This document shows positions 18,296 through 28,100 of a stretch of DNA of 64,000 bases, piece after piece. The notes under the pieces are model-generated. The model was not told the DNA's origin. It made no database searches and saw nothing but the letters and a program-made list of their open reading frames with translations. The DNA is taken from the NCBI GenBank assembly GCA_963719975.1, contig CAVRED010000008.1:202878-266877 (forward strand). Reading direction: 5' to 3'. Position numbers and translations under genes: made by a program. The stretch comes from Poindextera sp963719975 (GTDB taxonomy: Bacteria > Pseudomonadota > Alphaproteobacteria > Caulobacterales > Caulobacteraceae). Position 1 is the stretch's first letter. Each line of letters opens with the position of its first letter.

Positions 18296-18958
18296 ATGAC
18301 CGATGTAGCGATAACGAAGGATCCGCCCACGGTCGGGCGAGGCGACCGCGGCAAGTCCGGGCTCGACCCGATCAGGGCGGCTTGCGCCGCCCTGGCGGTG
18401 AAGGAGTCGCTTGCCGCGATCGCCGAGCAGGACGACGAGCTCGTCTTGGACATGGTCGAGGGCGAGACCGATCTGTTCGAGATCATCGACCGGCTCCTGG
18501 AGCGGATCACGCTCAACAACGCCCTGGCCGAGGGCGTCCAGCGACACCTCGACGACGCGAAGGGGCGGAAGGAACGCTTTGAGGCGCGCGTCGCGACCGA
18601 CAGGGCGCTGATCGAGCAGGCCCTGGTCATCGCCGGCATCGAGGCCTCGATCCAGCGTCCGATCGCGACGCTCGGCCTTTCAAAGCGGGGCCCCAAGCTG
18701 GTCATCGACGAAGAGGCCGACATCCCGGCCGACTACTGGAAGCCTGGCGATCCGGTCCTCGACAAGAGGGCGCTGAAAGAAGCCCTCGAGCGCCGCGACG
18801 CCCAGATCGCACTCGCCCTCCAGCTGGCCGAGTCCGCGCACCCGGACGACGACAAGGCTCGCGAGGCGGCGCTCGAACGCGCGCTGGCCAACCTTGGCCC
18901 CATCCCCGGCGCCCGGCTCGAGCAGCCGGCGCCCTCCCTGACCATCCGGATCAAGTAG
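18296..18958 (+). CDS. Siphovirus Gp157-like protein
   Basis: 220 residues matching the pattern of phage Gp157 (linked in streptococcal phages to resistance and single-strand-annealing gene clusters). The order is helical LFEIIDRLLERITLNNALAE, the core AKGRKERFEARVATDRALIE, the characteristic strand pair IQRPIATLGLSKRGPKLVID, and EADIPADYWKPGDPVLDKRA, where the 'IP..yw' element precedes the K-rich helix. ATG 18296. The stop at 18958 is 2 bases before the Bet ATG, so the two are coupled. Gp157 genes usually sit beside recombinase genes, as here. Role inferred. Confidence 0.75.
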   Translation: MTDVAITKDPPTVGRGDRGKSGLDPIRAACAALAVKESLAAIAEQDDELVLDMVEGETDLFEIIDRLLERITLNNALAEGVQRHLDDAKGRKERFEARVATDRALIEQALVIAGIEASIQRPIATLGLSKRGPKLVIDEEADIPADYWKPGDPVLDKRALKEALERRDAQIALALQLAESAHPDDDKAREAALERALANLGPIPGARLEQPAPSLTIRIK

Positions 18959-18960
18959 CC

Positions 18961-19947
18961 ATGAACGCAGCCGTTCCCTCACGCCTGCCCTCCGCTTTCA
19001 GCGCCGCGCAGCTGCAGCTGATCCGCCGCACCGTCGCGGGCGACTGCAACGATGACGAATTCAACCTCTTCATCAACGTGGCGCGGCTGACCGGCCTCGA
19101 TCCGTTCCGCAAGCAGGTCCACGCGCTGGTGTTTCACAAGAAGGACGCGGGCAAGCGGCGCCTGGCGATCATCACCGGCATCGACGGGATGCGGTCGGTG
19201 GCCGCCCGATCCCTGCGCTACCGGCCGGACGAGGACGAACCGCAGTTCGAGTATGACGAGAGCCTCAAAGGGCCGCTCAACCCGCTCGGCTTGGTCAAGG
19301 CGAGTCTGAAGATCTACATGCGCGACGAGGGCGGCGAGACGTGGCGCCCGGTCGCGGGCTTCGCCTATTGGGACGAGTTCGCCCCGATCAAGGATCAGTG
19401 GGGCGAAGACGAGGAGACCGGCCGACGGGCGCCGACCGGCGAACAGAAGCTTGACGGGCAGTGGCCGAAGATGGGCCGCGTCATGCTGGCCAAGTGCGCC
19501 GAGGCCCAGGCGCTGCGCAAGGCGTTCCCGGAAGACCTGTCATCCGTCTACGAGCGGGCCGAACTGGACCAGGCCTTGGTCGAGGACGTCTCGCCCAGCG
19601 AGATGGTCGAACAGGCCAACGTGACGGAGCGGTTGCGTCTGATCGGCGGCAAGGACGCCATCCTGTTCCAGCTCGCCCCGTCCGCGCCGCTGGCGAACGT
19701 CCCTGTGGGCCAGATCGCCGACAAGACCCTGGAGACGATCCGGGACTATCAGTCTTCGGCTGAGCTGGACTGGTTCGAAAGCATCAACCGCCAGGCGCTG
19801 AGGGATTTCTGGGCGCGCTCGCCCGGCGACGCCCTGGCGCTCAAGAAGGAGCTCGAGACCGCAAGGGCCAAGCTGGAGGGCGCGGTGAAGGACGGAGTGC
19901 CGCCCAGCCGTGGGACGACAGCGGACCCCCTGGGCGTTGCGTCATGA
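18961..19947 (+). CDS. bet: Phage recombination protein Bet (RecT family single-strand annealing protein)
   Basis: 328-residue annealing protein that pairs complementary single strands in phage recombination. The N-terminal signature is SAAQLQLIRRTVAGDCNDDE, then FNLFINVARLTGLDPFRKQV, HALVFHKKDAGKRRLAIITG, IDGMRSVAARSLRYRP and the Bet block WPKMGRVMLAKCAEAQALRK with AFPEDLSSVY. The C-terminal 100 residues are variable and probably contact an SSB. No exonuclease partner (exo/RecE) is seen beside it. ATG 18961 directly follows the Gp157-like stop, and the end overlaps the next start by four bases (ATGA). Intact. Confidence 0.88.
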   Translation: MNAAVPSRLPSAFSAAQLQLIRRTVAGDCNDDEFNLFINVARLTGLDPFRKQVHALVFHKKDAGKRRLAIITGIDGMRSVAARSLRYRPDEDEPQFEYDESLKGPLNPLGLVKASLKIYMRDEGGETWRPVAGFAYWDEFAPIKDQWGEDEETGRRAPTGEQKLDGQWPKMGRVMLAKCAEAQALRKAFPEDLSSVYERAELDQALVEDVSPSEMVEQANVTERLRLIGGKDAILFQLAPSAPLANVPVGQIADKTLETIRDYQSSAELDWFESINRQALRDFWARSPGDALALKKELETARAKLEGAVKDGVPPSRGTTADPLGVAS

Positions 19948-20432
19948 GCTTCACGGCCGAGGAACGGGCCAAGATTGCAGAAGTCGGGCGCATCAAGCGC
20001 GCGGCGCGCGAGCGGGCGAAGAAGGCTCGTCCGGCCCGCGTGACGCCAGTGGTCGCCGGCCAGCGCTCGGCCCACACCCGAGATACGCGCTATCTGCGCT
20101 GGCTCCGCGGTCTGCCCTGCATCGCCTGCCTCATCGAAGGTCCACCGCCGCTCGCGCCGGGCTTCATCGGATTGAATCCTATCGAGGCGGCTCACCAGAA
20201 GCACACCGATCTGAAAGGGCCGGCGCTCGGCAGACGCCCAAGCGACGCGGCGTGCTGTCCGCTCTGCGCATGGCATCACCGGCTTGCGCCGGACGCCTGC
20301 GACCCAGCCCAGCGAAGGTTTTGGGACCGCCTCGGCGTCAATGGAGGCGCCTTCTGCCTTGCGCTCTATTCCGGGTACCGAGGGAACGACGATGGCGTGG
20401 CTATCGTCCGAGAATTTGCGAACCCTGGCTGA
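19944..20432 (+). CDS. Cys/His-rich HNH-like (DUF968-type) phage nuclease-like protein
   Basis: 162 residues. A basic helical N-terminus (RIKRAARERAKKARPARV) leads to the metal-site pattern of small phage HNH or DUF968 proteins: LRGLPCIACL (CxxC), EAAHQKHTD (His), CCPLCAWHHRL (CxxC-x2-HH) and AQRRFWDRLGV. It probably cuts or processes recombination intermediates, given its overlap (ATGA) with Bet. Nuclease activity is inferred from the zinc-site layout, not shown. Intact. Confidence 0.68.
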   Translation: MSFTAEERAKIAEVGRIKRAARERAKKARPARVTPVVAGQRSAHTRDTRYLRWLRGLPCIACLIEGPPPLAPGFIGLNPIEAAHQKHTDLKGPALGRRPSDAACCPLCAWHHRLAPDACDPAQRRFWDRLGVNGGAFCLALYSGYRGNDDGVAIVREFANPG

Positions 20433-20554
20433 GTCCGCCCACTTCGGTTCTCCTCTCTGCGGGGCTCCCCGTGAAGTGCCTGCGCTGGTCATTTGAGACG
20501 ATGTAATGTCAAGGAGTACCGCTCATCGCGGTCGAGTGCGCGCGAGGCGATCTG

Positions 20555-21699
20555 GTGGCGAGTGAAACCCATCGCTGGGACGACAAGACGACCGTGCTTA
20601 GCCACGCTCGAAGCGCGAGAGCATGGCTGCTTAAGTCCATGTTGCCTCTTTGGACTTCGGCGGGCTTCGATGCGACGACGGGGCAATTCGTCGAGGCCCT
20701 CGACGCCGACGGTCGACCTCTAGATTTGCCCCGTCGCGCGCTGGTGCAGGCCCGGCAAATGGTCGTCTGTTGCGCGGGCGGGCGGCTGGGCTGGCGCGGG
20801 CCTTGGGCCGAGCTCGCCTCGGCGGCCGGAGACGCTCTCCTCGCACGCGGGCGCAACGACGAGGGCGACTGGATCTATAGTTTCGACGCGGCTGGCGCAC
20901 CCGCCGATACGAGGAGCGACCTCTACACGCAGGCCTTCGTCATCCTGGGGTTCGCTGAGGCGGCGAAGGCGCTTGGCCGTGCGCGACTTCCTCGCGGCCG
21001 CCGTCGCCACTCGGGAGCGGCTGGAGCGGGCGTGGCGGGATCCGGCGGGCGGGTTCCGCGAGGGCGAGATCGCGCCGCACGCAGGCCGCCAGAATCCGCA
21101 CATGCACCTCCTGGAGGCCTTCCTCGCCTTGCACACGGCGACGCGGGCGGCCGAGGACCTCGCGGCCGCAGCGGACGATCGCCGAGCTCTTCATGCGCAG
21201 ACTGTTGACCGCGGGCGACCGCGTCCCCGAGGAGTTTGACGCGGCCTGGCGGCCGATCGAGTCCGCCGGCGCCGCGCCGGGTCACCAGTTCGAGTGGGCG
21301 TGGCTGCTTGAACGGTTGCGTCTGTCCGGCGGCGGCGACCGGTCCGCAACGGCTCATGCGCTCGTGCGCTTCGGCGAGCGACACGGGGTTGACGCGGATG
21401 GGTTCGCGGTCGACGCCATCGACCTAGACGGCATGCCTCGTTCGGCGACGGCGCGGCTCTGGCCGCAAGCCGAGCGGCTGAAGGCCGCGCTCGCCGGCCT
21501 CGGGCCTGAGCCGCTCGGGCGGCTACTGAAGCGACCCGGGCGCTCGGCGCCTACCTTGGCTCCCCGGTGGCTGGAGCGTGGCGCGACCTGCGGCAGGCGG
21601 ACGGCGGCTTCGAGACCGGGCCTGCGCCCGCCTCCAGCGGCTATCACATCGTCGGGCGCTGCCGAGGCGCTGTTGCAGGCCGGTGCCGCTCGTGACTGA
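20555..21699 (+). CDS. AGE-family sugar isomerase/epimerase (mannose-6-phosphate isomerase-like), frame-broken
   Basis: (alpha/alpha)6-barrel enzyme of the N-acylglucosamine 2-epimerase family, which includes mannose isomerases. The GTG at 20555 (VASETHRWDDK) has GAGG upstream. Motifs are LLKSMLPLWTSAGFDATTGQ, RALVQARQMVVCC (the R-x-QAR active-site helix), DLYTQAFVILGFAEA, GGFREG, the HMHLLEAFLALH helix, and EESAGAAPGHQFEWAWLLER-like sequence IESAGAAPGHQFEWAWLLER with the conserved GHxxEWAWLL. Breaks lie near 20985, 21190 and 21545. Together with manC it would supply GDP-mannose. The phage module separates the two. Whether it acts on mannose or mannose-6-phosphate cannot be told. Confidence 0.78.
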
Positions 21700-21725
21700 G
21701 CCCGCTCAGCGCGCCGCCCACCCGC

Positions 21726-22226
21726 TTATTTCGTATTCGTCCCGATGATGGTGGTCGACAGAACGCCGTTCCAGGGCGCCTGGCGGATCACCAGCTTCGG
21801 ACCCTTGGGATCCTTGTCGGCGTTTTGGTCGTCGTAGCGGACCGCGACCGTGAGGGGACGGTCGGTGAGGATCTGGATCATGCAGCCCACGGTGAACGTC
21901 CGAGGCCCGCTCGACCACTTCGCCGTGTTCGTGACCGGGCTGCACTGCCAGCCCTCACCGCCAATGGTGATCCTTTGCGCGGCGCCGGCGCCTTTCGCCG
22001 TCGACGTGCCCGAGCCGAAAACCACGTACTCGCCAGCAGACTTGGCCGGGATGGTGCACTGCGCCAGGCTTGGGTTGACGACCTTGCAGGCATCATCGCC
22101 GATCTGAGGATGGTCGTAGCCGGCCACGCCTGGCATTGGGATGTCGGCCGCCTTGTCGGCGGGCTGCGCCGCTACGCCGGTGGCGGCGATGAGAGCGGCG
22201 ACAAGAGCGGCGAAAGCGGTTTTCAT
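21726..22226 (-). CDS. Secreted four-cysteine protein, paralogue of the gene at 33315
   Basis: 166 residues from ATG 22226 (signal peptide MKTAFAALVAALIAATGVAA). The mature protein has four cysteines in the contexts DDACKVV, AQCTIPA, WQCSPV and VGCMIQI, the first two separated by nine residues. The end is RPLTVAVRYDD ... KGPKLVIRQAPWNGVLSTT. The same Cys spacing and end motifs recur in the 33315 protein, so they are paralogues with probably two disulfides and a beta-sandwich fold, in periplasm or outside. The frame is open up to 22283, but that would place 19 non-signal residues in front. Function unknown. Confidence 0.75.
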   Translation of the reverse strand: MKTAFAALVAALIAATGVAAQPADKAADIPMPGVAGYDHPQIGDDACKVVNPSLAQCTIPAKSAGEYVVFGSGTSTAKGAGAAQRITIGGEGWQCSPVTNTAKWSSGPRTFTVGCMIQILTDRPLTVAVRYDDQNADKDPKGPKLVIRQAPWNGVLSTTIIGTNTK

Positions 22227-22449
22227 GGAGTAATCCTGTGATTGCGGAACGAGGCCGTGCGCTGTGGAGCCCATCCGCCCCACGCGGCCTGTGCTCTAGC
22301 AGACGCCAGCCGCTCTGTCCGCGAGGGCGCGCCACTCACCGCCTCATAGAACAAGAGCCTGTCTGGCTCTTGCGGTCGCAGCCGACCCCCTTGCGCCCCA
22401 AGCGTCCGTGCGCACTCCGTGCCTTCAGGCGGCGCTTGCGCGCTCAGGT

Positions 22450-23130
22450 CGTGACCTTTCCCCGGCGCCGCCGCGTTGATGCGGCGCGTAGAGGTGTGGT
22501 CGCCGGCATCCGCGGGCCGGAGCGGCGCGGGGCAGGCCATCTCAAGCGCGCCCAGAACGCAGGTCAGGAACGTGGAGTCGGTCTCGCGATAGAAGAAGAC
22601 AAGGCCCGCGCTCGCAATCGCCCGCGTGCGCGGCCCCTACGGCCACTCCAGTGATCTCGTCCCGCCAATCGGTCGCAGCCGGACGCGTCCGCTGGAACGC
22701 GATGGCTCCGTAGCCCTCGGCCGCCAACTCCGCCGCAACTCGCTCCGCACCCTCCTCGCCCTGCGGGCGACGCTCTCGTCGAAGCAGACCGCAATAATCT
22801 CGGGCCGCGGCCGTTAAGCTTCACCCGCTGCAACGTCGCCGGCGTGACGCCCGGTTCGTCGATCACCACGATATCGGCCGCGTCCTCGCCGGACGTGTCG
22901 ATCTCCACTCCGGGCCGTGCGAGACCGGCCGCCGCCTCAACTGCGCGATCGCCAATGCATCGGACGCGAGGCTCGGCGCCTCTCTCGCCAGCGCCTCGAG
23001 ATACGGACCGGCGATCTGCTCGAGCAGGTGGGCGTCCGGCGCGAAGGCGAACTGGGGGGCGGGATCACTGAGCGCCAGGTCGGCCGTGTGCGCGATTGCC
23101 TCGGCGGAGGTTCGGCGCGGGCTCGCGCCG
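22450..23130 (-). CDS. Unrecognised frame-broken coding region downstream of the GT41-like gene
   Basis: Three consecutive frames read like real protein on the minus strand: IAHTADLALSDPAPQFAFAP and YLEALAREAPSLASDALAIA, then (break near 22915) VEIDTSGEDAADIVVIDEPG with VTPATLQRVKLNGRGP, then (break near 22790) IAVCFDESVARRAEEGAERV with AAELAAEGYGAIAFQ, then (near 22620) AIASAGLVFFYRETDSTFLT with CVLGALE. It may be a separate gene starting near 23130 or a C-terminal extension of the GT41-like protein. No family recognised. The 3' end is not resolved; from about 22450 to the signal-peptide gene at 22226 nothing convincing is seen. Confidence 0.45.
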
Positions 23131-24938
23131 CATACGCGCCGTCCTCGCGTCGGCCGCAGCAATCGCATCGAGGCAGAAGGCCTGAAAACGCGCCGCGAAG
23201 TCGCCGGTGCTGAGGCAAGCTGGCCGGCGTGCGACGCTGGCGGCCCTCTCACGCTCGGCCGCCCGAAACTCCGGGTCGAGGGCCAGTCGCACTGCGCGCT
23301 GGATATAGCCTTGGGTATCCGGACAGACTGCGGAGTCCAGCCCCTCGCCGCGCAGCAGACCGCTGCCTTGTGCGGTTCGCAGCCTGTCGCCGGCGCGCAC
23401 GACGATCGGCAGACCCACCATGAGGGGATCGACCAGCGAGCAGGCTCCCGAATAGGGGAAGCTGTCCAGATAGACGTCGGTCAGCGCCATGACCGACAAC
23501 AGGTCGGCCCGGGTCGGCACCTGGCTGATCAGCCGCACGCGATTGGCGCCGACCCCGAACCTGGCCAACACGCGGCTCAAACGCCCGCGGAACAGCTCCA
23601 GCGCATAGTCGCTGCCCCAGTTGGGATTGAACGGGACCAGGGCGAGGCTCGAGCGCGGGACGCGTGCGAGAATCTCGCCCCACGTTTCAAGGATTTCCGG
23701 CTGGATCTTGTAGTAGTTCGCACCGGAGAAGAAGAGGACGTGATCGTCCGGAACGCCGAAGTCGGCGCGGGACACCGTCATGGTCGGCAGGTCCCGGTCG
23801 TGCGCGAAGGCGAAATGCCCGACGGCGCCAGGCAGGTACGCGAGCCGCTCGACATAATCGGTCTGGGCGTCGGGTCTGGGGTCGTTGGCTTCGCTTGATA
23901 GGAAGATGTCGGAGCTCGAGAAGCCCGGCGTCGCCGGACAGGCGCCGCTCACGACTTGGAGTGTGGCGACGCGATGGGCGGCGATGCCGCTCTCGCGAGA
24001 GAGCCCCCAGCCGACGTTGTTCGTGATGAAGCAAAGATCGAGCCGGTCCGCCCGCATGCCGCGCCACTGCAGCGCGCACTCCGCGTGGGCAAGTGGACGA
24101 ACTCATCCACCCAAGGCGCGAACGCATCGATCATCGCGTTCGGGGCGGTATCCAGAAAGTAGATCGTCACGTCGGCGGCCGATCGGTCCCGCCCTTCCAG
24201 GTGGGCGAGCAGGTGGTAGGTCTCGGTGCCCGGCGACAGCACCCGGTGCAGGATCCCGATCCTTGGCTTCGAGCCTGGCGTGAGCGGGCGGCCCATGCCG
24301 AGACTGAGGCCCTGCCGCATCAGGGCCCACTCGGTGATCCTGGCCTTGTGCCGGAAGTACGGCCTTAGGGACTGCGCGTTGAAGTACATCAGCGAGCTGT
24401 TGGTCTCCGCCGCTTGGTCAGCGAGTTCGCCGCTCTCGGCGAGACGCTCCTCAAAGATCGCCGCGTGCACCATCGCCATCGCGGCGGCGCCGTGCGCGGC
24501 GTAGCGGTCGGCTTCTCCCGAATGCAGGAACATCGGCGCGAGAGCTAGGACGTAGCGGGTGTAGATAACCCTCAGCCACGCGGGCACCGCCGAGAGGCGC
24601 GGCGCGATCGGGAAGTGGTGCGCCGGCGCAAGCGCCATCGTCGCGAGGAGCACGTTCGGCGCGGGAGTCTCGTTCAGCCGCCATCGCTCGAGGATCGCCT
24701 GCGCCAGATCGATATCCTCCGGCGTCGGGTCCCATGGGAAGGCTGCGATCGCGAGCAATGCGACCTCGTGCAGCCGTCCGGAAAGCACGTCGTCGGGCTC
24801 GTTCGATAAGAGAAACTTGCGCGCCAGGGCACGCCGATGGCCCTCGAGGAGCCTGATCGCGGCCAGCGCTTCGTCCCCACCGCCGCTTGCGGTCTGAAGA
24901 ACCTCTCGGATCGTCGGCAAAGGACCTTCTCGCAACAC
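23065..24938 (-). CDS. GT41-like glycosyltransferase (O-GlcNAc transferase / HMW1C type), frame-broken
   Basis: Cytoplasmic transferase expected to move a sugar from a UDP/GDP donor to protein Asn or Ser/Thr. The N-terminal ~220 residues are helical (MLREGPLPTIREVLQTASGG ... HFPIAPRLSAVPAWLRVIYT). The first Rossmann half has SKPRIGILHRVLSPGTETYH, and a break near 24060 leads to AHRVATLQVVSGACPATPGF. The donor half has HVLFFSGANYYKIQPEILET, LALVPFNPNW and the diagnostic VYLDSFPYSGACSLVDPLMV with GLPIVV. No TPRs are obvious, which favours an HMW1C-like over an OGT-like protein. The start is GTG 24938; an ATG at 25064 in the same frame meets a TGA after 24 codons. It lies directly downstream of the autotransporter on the same strand, beyond a terminator. 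Confidence 0.78.
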
Positions 24939-25081
24939 GCTTGGCGGATCGGCCGCACGCGCGACAACATCCGAGGACTGCCATCGCCGTCAAGACCCCG
25001 CGGGATCGGCCAACGTCCGCTCTTTGGCCAGGAGCGAGCGTTCGGCTTGACCCAAACCAGACATGCCGGCCGCATAGAAGA

Positions 25082-25108
25082 AGGGCCGGTCCTTTTGGGA
25101 CCGGCCCT
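25082..25108 (-). terminator. 11-bp GC hairpin, intrinsic terminator of the autotransporter gene
   Basis: AGGGCCGGTCC (25082-25092), loop TTTTG, GGACCGGCCCT (25098-25108). On the minus strand it begins 26 bases after the autotransporter stop and is followed by TTCTTCTATG. It separates the 6.8-kb gene from the GT41-like gene. Confidence 0.8.
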
Positions 25109-25134
25109 CTGAGAAGGTCTCCTGACTTAAGCGG

Positions 25135-28100
25135 TCAGAAGTTGATGGAGATGGTGGAGCGCCTGTTAAGAGGCTCCTTCACGCCATCGGGAGTTGGGAC
25201 GGCGAGGTCGGTCTTGCCCTTCCAGTCGACCTGCAAGGTTGACTGGTTGACCCCGTCGGCGACCAGGGCGTCGGCCGTGGCTTTCGCCCGACGTTCGCTG
25301 AGCCGCATGTTGTAGGCGAACCCACCGCTTGTGTCGGTGTGGCCGACGACGATCACGCGGGTGGCGTTGCCGCCCTTGGCGTAATCGGACGCCTGCTGCA
25401 CCACGCCCATAGCCTCCGGGGTCAGGATCGACTGGTCGAAGGGGAAGTAGACCACGAAGTCCTTGGCCTCAGGCGGAGGCGGCGGGGGTGGAGGCGGCGG
25501 CGGCGGAGGCGGCGGCGGCGGCGGGGGCGGCGGCGGCGGCGGCGGCGGCGGAGGCGGCGGAGCGCCCCACCGATACGTCAGCCGAGCCGAAGCCGTCTCG
25601 TCGTTATAGCTGCCGTTCACCGTCGCGTCGTAGGCCACGCGGTACTGCCAGTTCTGGCCGTCCCCGCCCATCAGGGCGAGCCCGAGCACTGCGGAGTCAG
25701 CGCTTTGCTTGGCGCTGATCACGCTGAACTGTGACCCCGGAGGCGCATCGGCGTACTCGGCGTGGGACGTCGCCCGATCCGGCCCGAAGTTGTGATCCCA
25801 GGCCACTGTGGCCTGCGGATGCACCACGCCCCAGGCGCCCCCGCCCACCGCGAACGTGCCGGTAAGGCGCGCGCCGAGGTCGGTCGACCAGGCATCGACG
25901 TTCCCGCCGAGGATGGTCAGGTCGGCCCCCGGCACACCCGTCTCGGTGTTGTTGTGCAGGTGCGCGTTGACATAGCCGAGGCCCGCGAACGGCGTGACCG
26001 TCCACATGGAGCCGAGATCGAACGGACGGCCAAACTCGCCGTACAGCGACCAGACGTCCGAGCCGACGCTGGCGAACGCGGTCCCGGCGGGATCTGGGTT
26101 GATCGCCGTCGTGAACCCGCCGAGGAAGGCCGGGATGTTCAGGTTGCGGTGGCCGTTGCCGGTGTAGCTGGCGTAGCTGCCGATGCCGCGGACGTACCAG
26201 TTCTGCGGCAGCTCGTAGGAGGTGTAGATGCCCCCCTGCCAGCCCGTCGTGTTGATCACGGCGTTGCCGTTCGGACCCTCATGACCTGGGGTGTTCGGCA
26301 TGTTCAGGTCGCGCTGGACATACCCGACCGCGCCGCCGATCAGCCAGTTCTGGTTGATCGAGTAGTCGCCACCGAAGTCGAGAGACCAGCCGGTGGTGTC
26401 GTACTTGGGCGCCTCGATGTCCCCGTTGTGGTCACCCCACGTGCCGGAGATGCGGCCCCACACCGCGCCCGTGTGCGGATCGCGGCAGTTCTGGGGCGAG
26501 CCCGGCGAGTGGAACTGATAGTCGTCGGTGCAGTCGATTTCCTCGTTGATGATCCGATTGAAGTCCCGAGCCGAGCCCTCCAGGTCTTGCAGGTAGTTGG
26601 CGTACGGCTCGCCGGCCAGCTGGTCCAGAGCGCCCGGGTAGGTCGCGGCGGTCTGGGTGAACAGGTGAGCACCAGGTTCGCGAACGGCCCGGTCAGGCTT
26701 TGCGAGTAGACGTGCTCGATGCCGGAGCCCGCCGAGCGCTGGTTGATCGTCAGGCCAGGCACCCCGTTGAACGGAACCCGATTGACGGTCAGCACAGCCG
26801 TCGACGGCGTGTAGCTCACCACCGCGTCCAACAGAACGGACGGTTGGGTGACATTCGCCGAGTCCGTGAACGCCCCGGTGATCACGCCGCCGGTGCTGCC
26901 CGGGTCGGCAATGTTCTGGGTCGTGTTGACGATCGTGTAGACGTACTGGTTGGCGAACAACTGCAGATCGGGCCGCAGGACCAGGGTTCCGGCGAGCGTC
27001 GCCTTGTTGGCGAAGATCTCCGGGTTGGAGAGGAAGACTGCGCCCGGCGCCAACGCTGGCAGCTCCATAGTGAGCGTGCTGCCCGCATTGTCGTTGAACG
27101 CGTTGACGAACCCGCCCGCAGCATACTCCGGACCGCCAGGAGTGAGCACGCGGTCCTCCAGATAGAGGTCGCCGCCCGAGTTGATGTTCAGCGTACCGAC
27201 GTAGCTCGGGACACCCTTGGTGATATCAAGGCTGGTCGCGTCATTGTTGATGACGCCGGCGTAGTCCGTTTCGCCGCCGTTGACGTTGATCGTGTCCTGG
27301 GCGCGCATGTCGATGTCGCCCTCAACGAACGCCGGCGTGGCGCCGCCGTTCAGATTGATGGTGACAGGATCCTGCAGGCCCGTGCCGCTCGGCGCGTTGA
27401 TGGTCGAGATCGCCACGCCCGGCAACACTGTCGCGCCGCTATCGGTCGAAATCTCGCCTTTGATGACCCCGTCATTGTTGTTGATGGTGACCGAGCTGGT
27501 CGCCGTCGGGGCAATGATGGTCGTCTTCAGGCTCGGAGGACGCGGTATCCAGGAAGATCGCGTTGGCCGCGACGTGGCTGACATTGCCCGGAACCTGGGC
27601 ATAGGCGCTGAGCACGCCGGAGTTGTTGATCACCAGGTTGTTGGTGTCGGCCTGCGCGTAGATGCCGGTCGGCCGCCGCCACTCCGGTGAAGCCCACCGC
27701 CACGCCGAGACCTGGAGGGTCCCGGAGTTGCTGATCGTGCCGGTCAAGCTGCCCGGATCGATCTCGATCCCGGTGGCGAACGCCGAGGCGGCCACCCCCG
27801 CCGCGAAGGCGGAGACAACGAAGCTGCCGATGTTCGTCGCGTTGATGGTCAACGCGTCGCCCATGCCAGCGTTGATGTCCCAACCCACCGCGTCGGCTTT
27901 CGCGAGCGCAGATGTCGTGCCGCCTGCTGTCGCGCTGGACGAGACGATGAATTTGCCGGCGTTCACCAGCGTCGCCGCCGCCCCGGCGTGGCTGCCGGCG
28001 CCCGAGAAGGACTGATCGACGCCCGTGGCCGCGGCGATCCGCGAATGCGGCGCCCGGCCCGAACAGCAGGGTCGGGCCTGTGCTCTTCGCGTTGGCGGTG

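Larger units (their letters stand above)
16440..20520. mobile_element. Phage-type early-gene module (prophage remnant), limits approximate
   Basis: A block with CI/LexA-like repressor, Gp157-like, Bet/RecT-like and Cys/His nuclease-like genes, tightly packed on the plus strand, between two mannose-metabolism genes. No integrase, terminase, capsid or lysis gene and no flanking direct repeat could be found by eye. It may be a decayed prophage, a piece of an integrative element, or a domesticated recombination cassette. The outer limits are set by the ends of manC and the AGE-family gene. Confidence 0.6.

Noticed and set aside
25471..25560. Tandem G-rich tract as a CRISPR or mobile-element repeat
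   Set aside because: It is a coding proline homopolymer; no spacers, no flanking cas genes.
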